From contig JAISET010000254.1 of assembly GCA_031264015.1 (NCBI GenBank), positions 1 to 58,747 of the forward strand: a DNA stretch of 58,747 nt, in the 5' to 3' direction. Source of the DNA: Deltaproteobacteria bacterium (GTDB lineage: Bacteria; Desulfobacterota; Desulfarculia; Adiutricales; Adiutricaceae). The notes beneath the pieces were generated by a model that did not search any database, was not told the DNA's origin, and saw nothing but the letters and a program-made list of their open reading frames with translations. The position numbers and the translations under genes are program-made. Shown one piece after another: positions 24,387 through 34,194 of the stretch (positions within the stretch are counted from its first letter, which is position 1; every line of letters begins with the position of its first letter).

Positions 24387-26928
24387 AGTCATATTTCCTA
24401 AATTTCCAAAACTTGATCCTGTGATATATGCTTACGAACTAACCAATCCTAAGTTTAGCGGGCTGCTTAAAGTAGGACACACAGGCCAAGGCGCTGAAAA
24501 ACGTGTCGCTCGAATTTTTAGCGTCAAGAATCCTGACGGTTTAGAACAATACAGGATAGTTTTTTCAGAATCAGCCATGTATTCAGACGGCAGTTCTTTT
24601 ACTGATCATGACGTCCACCGCGCCCTTGAAAAAAAAGGGATTTATAAACAAGGTGGCGAATGGTTCAGGTGCAGTGTTGATGACGTTCGGGCCGCATGGA
24701 TGGCTGTCAAAACTAGCTCGGAAAACTATGAATCACGAACTGCTGATTTTGCAATGCGTCCGGAGCAAGAGGATGCTGTCAACAAGACGAAAGCGTACTA
24801 TGCCTCCGCTCAAACTGATTTAATTTCGAGACCGGCAAAGTTCCTTTGGAATGCTAAAATGAGATTTGGGAAGACATTTGCGGCGTATCAACTCGTCAAA
24901 CAGATGGGTCTTTCCAAAATTCTGATTCTTACTTTCAAGCCTGCTGTTCAGTCTGCTTGGGAAAGCGATTTGTTGACTCATGTTGATTTTGAGGGGTGGC
25001 AGTTTATTAGTCGCACCTCGTCTTTAATTTTTGAAACTGCTGATTTATCGCGACCTATTGTCTGTTTTGGTTCGTTTCAAGACTACCTTGGCACGAACGA
25101 TTCTGGAGGAATAAAGGCTAAAAACGAGTGGGTTCATAACACTAAGTGGGATATGGTTATTTTTGATGAGTACCATTTTGGAGCTTGGCGAGACAACGCC
25201 CGTAATTTGTTTAAAAATGAAGATGAAGATTCTTTTGACAGTCTAAACGCTGAAAAATATAAGGACAGCGAGGCCGACAACGCCTATGATGAAACTTTTC
25301 TTCCTATCAGCACGCTGCGGTATTTATTTTTATCTGGCACTCCTTTTAGAGCTTTAAATTCCGGGGAGTTCATTGAAGATCAGATATTTAACTGGACATA
25401 CACTGACGAACAAAGAGCTAAACAAAATTGGACCTCGCCGCCTGAAAATCCGTATGCTTCTCTACCGCGCATGGTGCTAATGACATACAAAATTCCCGAG
25501 AGTATTCGACGGATAGCGATGCAAGGTATTTATGATGAATTTGACCTGAATGTCTTTTTCTCCGCTGAAGGCAGCGGTGATAAAGCTAAATTTGTGTATG
25601 AAGAGTATGTTCAAAAGTGGTTGGATCTGATACGCGGATCATATCTTGAATCAGTCAAAGATGATCTTGTGCTTGGAGCCAAGAAGCCAGCTCTTCCTTT
25701 CTCGGATCGTCGGTTGCTCGACACGCTAATGCACACGCTTTGGTTTCTTCCAAATGTGGCCTCTTGCTTTGCTATGGCTAATTTATTGAAGCGTAAATCA
25801 AATACATTTTTTTATGATTATAAAATCAATATCTGTGCCGGAACAAGCGCTGGAATTGGTATAAACGCCTTGAAGCCTGTTCTGAGCTCCATGGAAAACC
25901 CGCTTAAAACTAAAACTATTACCTTGTCATGTGGTAAACTGACCACTGGTGTCACTATAAAACCATGGACTGGCATTTTTATGCTAAGAAATCTGTCTAG
26001 TCCAGAAACCTATTTTCAAGCCGCCTTCCGTGTCCAGAGCCCATGGGAAATAGGCCTGGAAGCAGGGAAATACGAAATCATGAAAAAGGAATGCTATGTC
26101 TTTGATTTCGCTTTAGATCGTGTTTTGCGGCAAGTCGCGGATTATAGTTGTCGGCTTAATATTAACGAGAGCAACCCTGAAAAAAAAGTTGAGGAATTTA
26201 TTAATTTCCTTCCTGTAATCGCTTATGACGGCAGCTCTATGAAACAAATCAGCGCCAGCGAAGTGCTTGACATTGCTGTTGCCGGGACATCTGCGACACT
26301 TCTGGCTCGCAGATGGGAAAGCGCTTTATTGGTCAATGTTGACAATGCGACGCTTGAAAGACTGTTGCGCAATGATGCCGCCATGTTGGCATTAATGAGC
26401 ATTGAAGGGTTCCGTTCTCTCAATAGCGACATCAAAAGCGACATCAAAACGATCATTAATCTTACTGAAAAAGTCAAAAAAGCCAGAAACAAGGGGAAGA
26501 AAATTTCTGATAAAGAAAATAAAGGACTTAATGAAGATGAAAAGAACTACAAATTACTGAGAAAACAAATTCAAGAAAAACTTATCAAATTTGCCACCCG
26601 CATACCTATTTTTATGTATTTGTCCGACTTTAGGGAATATAGTCTTAAAGATGTGATAACTCAACTTGAACCTGGTCTATTTAAGAAAGTTACCGGACTC
26701 GAAGTCGAAGATTTTGACTTGCTCCTGTCTCTTGGTGTTTTTAATGGACCGTTAATGAACGACGCCGTCTATAAATTTAAGCGCTATGAAGACTCTAGCA
26801 TAAGTTATACAGGTATTGATAAGCATGAAGGTGATAATGTCGGCGGGTTTGACACAGTTATTACGGCTGATGAATATAAGACTCTGCTGGCAGGGCAACA
26901 AGAATCTATGATAGTTGATAATGATTGA
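24379..26928 (+). CDS. GIY-YIG nuclease fused to SF2 helicase (restriction subunit)
   Basis: 849 aa from ATG 24379 (an in-frame GTG lies at 24370). N-terminal ~110 residues: a GIY-YIG-like domain of the T5orf172/MUG113 type, with VIYAYEL (15-21), KVGHT (31-35), an arginine soon after, DHDVHRAL, and GEWF with candidate catalytic E94. Then a superfamily 2 helicase/translocase: Walker A-like MRFGKT (161-166), DEYH (263-266), SGTPF (319-323), and a motif VI-like QAAFRVQ with Q547 and R551. The C-terminal ~280 residues include a Lys-rich coiled-coil-like stretch (~695-725). The plan suggests a translocating nuclease partnered with the two upstream methyltransferase proteins, with a GIY-YIG domain in place of the usual PD-(D/E)XK. 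AT-rich like the rest of the island. Confidence 0.8.
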   Translation: MNKVIFPKFPKLDPVIYAYELTNPKFSGLLKVGHTGQGAEKRVARIFSVKNPDGLEQYRIVFSESAMYSDGSSFTDHDVHRALEKKGIYKQGGEWFRCSVDDVRAAWMAVKTSSENYESRTADFAMRPEQEDAVNKTKAYYASAQTDLISRPAKFLWNAKMRFGKTFAAYQLVKQMGLSKILILTFKPAVQSAWESDLLTHVDFEGWQFISRTSSLIFETADLSRPIVCFGSFQDYLGTNDSGGIKAKNEWVHNTKWDMVIFDEYHFGAWRDNARNLFKNEDEDSFDSLNAEKYKDSEADNAYDETFLPISTLRYLFLSGTPFRALNSGEFIEDQIFNWTYTDEQRAKQNWTSPPENPYASLPRMVLMTYKIPESIRRIAMQGIYDEFDLNVFFSAEGSGDKAKFVYEEYVQKWLDLIRGSYLESVKDDLVLGAKKPALPFSDRRLLDTLMHTLWFLPNVASCFAMANLLKRKSNTFFYDYKINICAGTSAGIGINALKPVLSSMENPLKTKTITLSCGKLTTGVTIKPWTGIFMLRNLSSPETYFQAAFRVQSPWEIGLEAGKYEIMKKECYVFDFALDRVLRQVADYSCRLNINESNPEKKVEEFINFLPVIAYDGSSMKQISASEVLDIAVAGTSATLLARRWESALLVNVDNATLERLLRNDAAMLALMSIEGFRSLNSDIKSDIKTIINLTEKVKKARNKGKKISDKENKGLNEDEKNYKLLRKQIQEKLIKFATRIPIFMYLSDFREYSLKDVITQLEPGLFKKVTGLEVEDFDLLLSLGVFNGPLMNDAVYKFKRYEDSSISYTGIDKHEGDNVGGFDTVITADEYKTLLAGQQESMIVDND

Positions 26929-27032
26929 CAAATCTACATTTTTGCTATGTGACTATAAGTCAAATCGGCCCTGACCTCGGGGGCGGGGTAAAAAAACTGG
27001 AATTTTTTTAGTTAAATTTATAGCCGGCCGGA

Positions 27033-27071
27033 AACGAAAAGGGCCGCCGCGGAATGACTCCGGGACGGCCC
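27033..27071 (-). terminator. Terminator of glyQS
   Basis: On the minus strand, GGGCCG (27071-27066) and CGGCCC (27046-27041) enclose a 19-nt loop with some internal pairing, followed by TTTTCGTTT. Lies ~50 bp after the glyS stop. Confidence 0.6.
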
Positions 27072-27121
27072 TCTCAGTTTTGCGCGGGCGGGAGTTTTTA
27101 ATCCCCGGCCCGCTTGACGTT

Positions 27122-29202
27122 TCAGGTCGTGCTGATGCGGGAGAAATCGGCGACCAGCTCGAACAGGCGGCTGGTGCGGTTGAGGAGGGCCACCCTGGCG
27201 TTCTTGACCTCGGGGTCGGGGTCGTCGACCAGGACCTGGTCGAAGAAGGCGTCCACGGGCCCGCGCAGGGTGACGATGTGGTCCAGAAGGCCCGCGAAGT
27301 CGCCCCTGGCCAGGTATTCCTTGCTCCCGGCCTCCAGGGCGGTCACGGCGGCCAGAAGCCCCTTCTCCGCCTCGCCGCCCAGCAGCTCGGTCTTGGCGAT
27401 GCTGTCGCGGGGGCCGAACTTGCGGATGATGTTGACCACCCGCTTGAAGGTCTGGGCCAGGTCCCTGAAGCCGTCCCTCTTCTTGATGGCCTCGAGGGCG
27501 GTGGCCCGTCCCGCGGCCGCCAGGGGGTTGTCGCCGTAGAGGCCAAGGACGGCCTCGGCCCCGTCGCTGGAGACGCCCAGGGACTGGATGTGGCTTTTCA
27601 GGCGCGCCCGGAAGAACTCCAGGACCTCGTTCTTGACCTCCTTGGCCGGCCGTTGGGCGACCGCGCCCAGGTTGGCTATGGCCTTGTCCACCAGGGGCTC
27701 CAGGGGCCAGTTCCAGCCGCGGTCGATCATGATCAGGAGTATCCCCAGGGCCTGGCGGCGCAGGCCGAAGGGGTCGGCGGCCCCGGTGGGCAGCAGGCCC
27801 GTGGCGAAGCAGCCGACGATGGTGTCGAGCTTGTCGGCCACGCTCAGCACGGCCCCGGCGGGGGCACCGGGCAGCCCGCCTCCGGAGCGCAACGGCAGGT
27901 AGTGGTCGCGGATGGCGTCCGCCACCTCCTGGGGCTCCCCGTCGGCCATGGCGAACTCGCGGCCCATGATGCCCTGCAGGGACGGGAACTCGCCCACCAC
28001 CCCGGTGACCAGGTCGTTTTTGCACAAGTCGGCGGCCCGCAGGACGGTGTCGCGCAGCTCGGGGCAGTTCCGGGCGGCCAGGTCTTTGGCCAGGGCCTTG
28101 AAGCGCTGGACCTTCTCGTAGCTGGTGCCCATCAGGTGATGGAAGACGACGTCCTTCAGGGCCTCGCCGCGGTCGGCGAGTTTGAGTTTGCGGTCCTCGA
28201 GCCAGTAGAACCTGGCGTCGTCCAGGCGGGCCCTGAGGACCCTCTCGTGTCCCTTCTTGACCACCTCCATGCTGCGGGCCTTGGTGTTGTTGACGGCCAC
28301 GAAGTAGGGGGCCTGGCGGCCCTGGCTGTCGGTGATGGGGAAGTAGCGCTGGTGCTCCTTCATGGCCGTGGCGGCCACGGCCAGGGGCAGGTCCAGAAAC
28401 TGGGAGTCGAAGCGGCCCAAAACGGCGCAGGGCTCCTCCAGCAAATTGGCCACCTCGTCCACCAGGTCCTCGTCCAGGCTGACGATCAGGTCGCTGTCTG
28501 CCTCGGCGATGACCCGCTCGATCTCCTTGACGACCATGCCGCGGCGCGCCTCGAAGTCGACCAGGACGTGGATCTCGGCCAGCCGCTCGGTGTACTCGTC
28601 GGGGCTGGTGATGACGGCGGGGCCGGGGTGCAGGAAGCGGTGCCCGTAGCTGACCTTGCCGCTTTTGATGCCAGCGAAGGTCATGGGCAGGATCTCGCCC
28701 TTGAGGACCGCCAGCAGCCAGTGGACGGGCCGCACGAAGGAGTTGTCGCCGTCGCCCCAGCGCATGACCTTGGGGAACGGCAGGCTCTCCAGGATGGCCG
28801 GGACCAGCTCGGAGAGGATCTCGGCCGTCGGGCGGCCCTTGACGTGCTTTTTCACCGCCAGGTACGGCCCCTTGGGGGTGTTCTGGGTGTAGAGCTCGGC
28901 CACCGGGACGCCCTGCCCCTTGGCGAAGCCGGCCGCCGCCTTGGTGGGGCTGCCGTTGGAGTCGAAGGCCGCCGAGAGCGGGGGCCCGATGATCTCCTCC
29001 TCGACGTCGGGCTGGTGCATCAAAAGACCCCACAGCCCCAGGGCCAGGCGTCTGGGCGCCCCCCAGACCAAGACCCGGTCGTGGGTCAGCCCGGCGTTTT
29101 TCAGGTCCCTGACCAGCCTGTCCTTAAAAAAGGTCATGGCCGGGCCGAAGTAGCTGGCCGGAATCTCCTCGACGCCCAGCTCCAGAATAAAGTCGCCTCT
29201 GG

Positions 29203-29206
<4 letters not shown>
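27122..29206 (-). CDS. glyS: Glycyl-tRNA synthetase beta subunit
   Basis: 694 aa; the beta subunit of the alpha2beta2 bacterial glycyl-tRNA synthetase, responsible for tRNA recognition. Begins with the family signature [18 protein letters not shown]; further ones are [49 protein letters not shown] and [13 protein letters not shown]. The C-terminal anticodon-binding-like region ends [23 protein letters not shown] start at 29206 has a strong GGAGGTGA site and overlaps the glyQ stop (GTGA); in-frame sequence upstream is glyQ's antiphase. Length is standard. Confidence 0.97.
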
Positions 29207-30102
<896 letters not shown>

Positions 30103-30241
30103 AAAGAGGTCTCCTTAAGCAAAGGGGTGCCCGCCTCGGAGGGGGGCGGGGAACAAGGGGACAAAACGTCCCGGGTCGGCCGGGGCGGCCCGCCGAAAAA
30201 TGTCCATCGCATGACTGGAAAAGCGGTCGACGACTCGGACA

Positions 30242-30269
30242 ATTTTACCCCGGAAAAACAATTTGTCAA
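30242..30269 (-). promoter_or_regulatory. Sigma70 promoter of glyQS
   Basis: On the minus strand, consensus TTGACA (30269-30264), a 16-bp spacer and TAAAAT (30247-30242). The ~130-nt leader to glyQ holds no obvious T-box-like or glycine-riboswitch structure. The rest of the spacer (30270-30765) is GC-rich with A-runs and no credible gene. Confidence 0.65.
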
Positions 30270-30765
30270 ACAGGCCCCGCCGTCCCCCGCGGCCTCATGA
30301 CGGGAAAAAGCCCTCTTCCCGACGAAATTCCTCCCCGACCCTCCGAAAATCCCCCGCGAACCCAAAAAAAACCGCCCGACGCCGCCCCCCGCCGCCCCGT
30401 CTGACAAAAAAACGGCCCGCCCCCCGGCCCCCTCCCTCCGGGACGCCCCGCCGGCCCGCCGGGGACGCCGCCGCGCGGCCGGAGTGGAGGGGAGGGGCGG
30501 GGGCGGCTGTCGCCGGCGTCCGGCCCGGGCGCGCGAAAAGACGTTCTTTTGACGGCGGAGGGGCGGCGGCGGTTCGGTTTCGGTCAAAGATTGGCGGGGG
30601 AGGCGGGGAAAGCTGAAAAATGCGGAAATAACGAGGCGGGGAAGGAGGAAAGGCGGAAAGGCGAGGAGGCGAAAAAAAACTTTTTTTCGCGGGCGGGACG
30701 CCGGCCGGCGACGGCGGCGACGGGAGGGCCGGCGTTTTTAACCGGGCGTCCGGGGCGCGCGGTTT

Positions 30766-32883
30766 CTAGGGCGCGAGCTCGAAAATCTTCAGGCCGCCGT
30801 CGATTTCCTGTCCGGGGGGCAGCGCGGCCGGTTCGAGGTAGGCCTGCAAAATCTGGGTGTCCGCCGGCTCCCGGCCGGCGGGCTGGACGACGACCGGCTC
30901 GGGGGCGGGCGCGCCCAGGGAGACCGGGTCGGCCAGCTCGGCGAGCGACGAGTCCCCCGGCCCGATGAAAGGCCTGGTCAAAAGCTCCGCGGTCCCCGTC
31001 CCCGACGGGGGGGCCAGGGCGTCCTCGGCGACCGTGCCCGCCGCCAGCCGCGGGGAGACCAGCTGCCCGCTGACAGCCGCGCCGGACCGGGCCCGGCCGT
31101 TTCCGGGCGCCGGCATGTCCGGAACCATCCCGTCCGGGCCGGAGCCGCCGGCCGCCTCGGGGGTGAAGTTGAAGACGACCTCCACGTCGCCCCCCAGGCC
31201 GTCCCCCTCGACCATGACGGCGGAGCCGCCGGAGTCGAGCCTGGCGGCGGCCTGCCAGGGGCTGTAGTCTTCCTTGTCTGTCTCGTCTGGCCCCGGCGCG
31301 TCCGCCGACGCCCAGGCCCCCCCGGTCGGCGCGGAGTCGTCGCCGCCGGTCGGGGCGCCCGAGTTTTCCGGTAAATTTTCCGCCAAATTTTCCGCCCCGC
31401 TCAAATCGTCGTTATCGCCCGGACCGTCGTTATCGCCGGCCATGTCGTTGTCGGCCGCCGCGGCCGTCGCCGCGGCCGTCTCGGGAAGCCGGGCGGGCGT
31501 CTCGGGGAGGGGGGGCGGTTCCGCCGGGGACGCGGTCTCGGAAAGCGGGGCGGGTGAGGGGACGGGCCCGGCCGCCGGCCCGGTCCCCGGCAGCGAGGCC
31601 AGCCACGCCGCGGGCGCGGCCCCCGGCAGCGACGGCCCGGACATGCCGCGCGGCGGGGCGGGCGGGTCTTTTTTGGGCGGGGGCCCGAGGAGAACGCCGG
31701 CGTCCTGGCCGCGGTGGGTCGAGAAGGGCCTCTCGGTCCCGCCGACCGCCGTCCTGGCCCTGGGGCTGTACTGGCGCGAGACGGAGGCCCTGGGCCAGGA
31801 GACCAGGTCCAGGGGGTTGCCGCCCCGGGGCCTGGCCAGCAGGCCGCCCAGCCTGGAGTCCGTCTCCCGCGGTGCCCCCGGGCCCTCGTCCGTCATGTCC
31901 CGGGCGTCCGCGGGGGCGTCATGATCGGCGTCCGCGCGGGCGGCGTCCTCGTCGGCGTTTAAACTCGGGCCGCCCCCGCCCGGTCCGCCGCTTGGACCCG
32001 AGCCCGCGCCCATGGCGCCGCCGGTCTCCGGGGCGGGCCGGGCGGCGTCTTCGGCCGGCGCCATGGGCGCGGGGCGGGGGGCGTCGCTTAAATTAAGCCT
32101 GGCCAGGGCGATCCTGCGCTCCGCTCCTCTAATCGGGGGGAAGTAGCGCCTGAAGGTGGCCACGCCCGCGGCGTCGCCCAGGTTGAGGCGGTGGACGCCC
32201 ACCCTGGCCGTGGCCTGGTAGAACCAGAGGTTGCCGTCCCGGTCGGCGTCCAGGACCCCCACGTGGTAGTAGGAGAGCCCGCCCTTGAAGGCGCGGTCGG
32301 GCTTGGAGATGACGAACAAATACGTCGCCGGCCTCGCCAGGCCGGCCAGGAGCTCCGGAAACAGGGGGCCGTTGATGTCCAGGCCGACGCCCTCGGGGCG
32401 GCCGGACTTGTTTTCCTGAATTTTAAACTCGGCGGGGGGCAGCAGGTCGCCCAGCGACGCGCCGGTCAGGTTTTGCACGAGGTCCAGCCCGAAGTCCCAG
32501 TCCTCGCCCAGCTCCGAGTCCGGGCCCGAGTCGCCGTCCCGGTCCCTGAGCGCCGCGGCCAGGGGGACGTTCGTCCCCGCCAGATGCCTGACCGCCTCGA
32601 CCACGTAGCCGGAGCAGTTGAAGCCGGGGGAGCGCAGGGGGGCGCCCGGGTTTTGCCAGGTGGCCCACTCGCCCGCGTCGGAGACGGCCCCGTCGACCCT
32701 GAAGGGCACCCGGTTGAAGGAGGCCAGCACCGTCTGCCGGTCGGCGCCCTCCGGGTAGGGGGCCAGCCCCCCGGGCAGGGGCGGCGCCGTTCTTTGGGCG
32801 AGAGTCCCCCGGGCCGCCGGCAGAACGATCATTAGGCAGGCGGACAAGCAAAGCAGTAGTAGTCTGGCCGATAGTTTGAGCAT
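30766..32883 (-). CDS. Exported putative cysteine peptidase with long disordered tail
   Basis: 705 aa. ATG 32883 gives a signal peptide (LLLLCLSACLMIVLPAARG). Residues ~45-255 look like a papain/NlpC-type domain: C90 in SPGFNCSGYVVEAVRHL and H207 in SYYHVGVLDADRDG, with LWFYQATARVGVHRL after. The order Cys-then-His and the NCSGYV context support a peptidoglycan- or amidase-type cysteine hydrolase. The last ~450 residues are Pro/Ala/Gly/Asp-rich, low complexity and presumably disordered, ending in a short more ordered C-terminus (QILQAYLEPAALPPG...FELAP). No known domain was recognised in the tail. It stands alone between glyQS and the zinc-ribbon gene. Confidence 0.65.
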   Translation of the reverse strand: MLKLSARLLLLCLSACLMIVLPAARGTLAQRTAPPLPGGLAPYPEGADRQTVLASFNRVPFRVDGAVSDAGEWATWQNPGAPLRSPGFNCSGYVVEAVRHLAGTNVPLAAALRDRDGDSGPDSELGEDWDFGLDLVQNLTGASLGDLLPPAEFKIQENKSGRPEGVGLDINGPLFPELLAGLARPATYLFVISKPDRAFKGGLSYYHVGVLDADRDGNLWFYQATARVGVHRLNLGDAAGVATFRRYFPPIRGAERRIALARLNLSDAPRPAPMAPAEDAARPAPETGGAMGAGSGPSGGPGGGGPSLNADEDAARADADHDAPADARDMTDEGPGAPRETDSRLGGLLARPRGGNPLDLVSWPRASVSRQYSPRARTAVGGTERPFSTHRGQDAGVLLGPPPKKDPPAPPRGMSGPSLPGAAPAAWLASLPGTGPAAGPVPSPAPLSETASPAEPPPLPETPARLPETAAATAAAADNDMAGDNDGPGDNDDLSGAENLAENLPENSGAPTGGDDSAPTGGAWASADAPGPDETDKEDYSPWQAAARLDSGGSAVMVEGDGLGGDVEVVFNFTPEAAGGSGPDGMVPDMPAPGNGRARSGAAVSGQLVSPRLAAGTVAEDALAPPSGTGTAELLTRPFIGPGDSSLAELADPVSLGAPAPEPVVVQPAGREPADTQILQAYLEPAALPPGQEIDGGLKIFELAP

Positions 32884-33264
32884 GGGGGGGCCGGAAAAAA
32901 AGCCGAAAAAATAAATTAAGGGCCGAAAAAACACGGGCCGGAAACAACCGCCGGTCAAAAAAGATCAACAGGTAAAAACCACAGTCTGTTCATTTTAAAG
33001 ACATTTAACTACTATATCTTGTGTTTTTACTTAATTAAAATCACTATATATAGTGCTTAATTTGGCCTTAAGAAAAAAATAGGGACTTTTTACCGGTTGA
33101 TCAAAAAAACAATCGCCGGTCAAAAAAACAATCAGGGTCAGGATAATAAACAAGGGCAGAAAAAACAATTGCGGGCGGAAAAAACAATCAGGGGCCGGAA
33201 AGACGCCGGGGCCGCGGCGGACGCGGACGGCCCGCCGTTCCCGACGAGGAGGCCCCCGCCGGCG
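32884..33264. other. AT-rich spacer with palindrome and repeated A-runs
   Basis: No gene. It holds a 14-bp palindrome (listed separately) and, at about 33100-33195, four to five direct repeats of an AAAAAACAAT(C/T) unit spaced 20-35 bp apart, next to GCCGGTCAAAAAA segments that also occur near 32950. It separates two minus-strand genes, so it should contain the promoter of the exported peptidase gene. Confidence 0.5.
33042..33055. repeat. Perfect 14-bp palindrome
   Basis: CACTATATATAGTG, a perfect dyad ~160 bp upstream of the exported peptidase start codon, in AT-rich DNA. Size and symmetry are those of a repressor operator; no regulator can be named. Confidence 0.55.
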
Positions 33265-34176
33265 TCACTGTCCGGCGGCCTCGGCGGCGGCGAAGCTCCC
33301 CGGGGTCTCGGGGTCGGCCTTGGCGCCCTTGCCCTTGGGCTTGGGCTTGGCCTTGGGCTTCCTGGCCTCGGCGGCGGTCTTGGCCGGCTTCTCCGGCTTC
33401 TCGGGCTTCTCCGGGGCCGCGGCCGGCTCGGGCTCGGTGCAGTGGTCCTTGAAGTGCGGGTGGTGCATCCACCAGAGGATGCGGGCGCAGTTGGGGCAGG
33501 TGATCAGCTTGTCGTTTCTCTGCAGCTCGTTGTAGAGCTGCGGGGGGATCGAGAGGCGGCAGCAGCGGCACATGCCCGACACCACCGGGGCCACGGCCTG
33601 GCCGTCGCGGTTTCTGGCCACGTTGGCGTACTTGCCCAGGATCTGCGGGGGGACGGAGGCGGCCAGGGCCTCCCTCCCCAGCAGGGCGCCCGCCTCGTGC
33701 TCGAGGCCGTCGGCGATGACGGAGCGGATCTTTTCCTCGACCTCGGCGTAGGCCTTGGTCTCCTCCTCGACGGACGACCTCAGGGCCGGCAGGGCGGCCG
33801 CGAGCTTCTCGCCCGCGTCCAGGAGGGCCAGGAGCTCGTCCTCCTGGGCGGCCAGGGCGTGGCCGATCGTCTCCTCCTCCTTGAGGACGGCCCGGTACTC
33901 GTTGGGGTCCCTGGCCTTGAGCTGCCGGGCCTGGTTGGTGGCCTTCCGCTGGTTGAGCTCGCCCACGGCCGTCTCGGCGTCGGTCTTTTTGGCCAGGTTC
34001 TCGGCGACGCCGGCCTCGCGGGTGGCCAGCTCGGCCTCCAGGGCGGTCAGCTTCTCCCTGGCCAGGGCCAGCCTGCCGGGCCCGTCGGCCGCGGTCTGAC
34101 GCCAGTCCTTGATCTTGTTGTCCAGTTCTTGAAGTTGAATGAGTTTTAAGATGGTTTCCTGCACTAGTTTCTCCAC
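33265..34176 (-). CDS. C4-type zinc-ribbon coiled-coil protein (DUF164-like)
   Basis: 303 aa. Residues 1-165 are a long coiled coil (LIQLQELDNKIKDW, LEAELATREAGVAENL, ...EVEEKIRSVI). A C-terminal zinc ribbon follows with two knuckles, GMCRCC and TCPNC, giving four metal-ligand cysteines, ending at ARILWW. This is the organisation of the DUF164/zf-RING_7 family, often next to Nif3-like proteins in Deltaproteobacteria; the role is uncertain (nucleic-acid-related has been suggested for the family). The final ~55 residues are a Lys/Pro/Ala-rich repetitive tail (EKPEKPEKPAK, PKAKPKPKGKG) not usual for the family. GTG start 34176, 18 bp after the Nif3-like stop. Confidence 0.85.
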   Translation of the reverse strand: MEKLVQETILKLIQLQELDNKIKDWRQTAADGPGRLALAREKLTALEAELATREAGVAENLAKKTDAETAVGELNQRKATNQARQLKARDPNEYRAVLKEEETIGHALAAQEDELLALLDAGEKLAAALPALRSSVEEETKAYAEVEEKIRSVIADGLEHEAGALLGREALAASVPPQILGKYANVARNRDGQAVAPVVSGMCRCCRLSIPPQLYNELQRNDKLITCPNCARILWWMHHPHFKDHCTEPEPAAAPEKPEKPEKPAKTAAEARKPKAKPKPKGKGAKADPETPGSFAAAEAAGQ

Positions 34177-34194
34177 TAAATAGACAAATAGAGG

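Noticed and set aside
30103-30241. A T-box or glycine riboswitch in the glyQS leader
   Set aside because: The leader is short and GC-rich, with no T-box consensus or tandem aptamer pattern visible.
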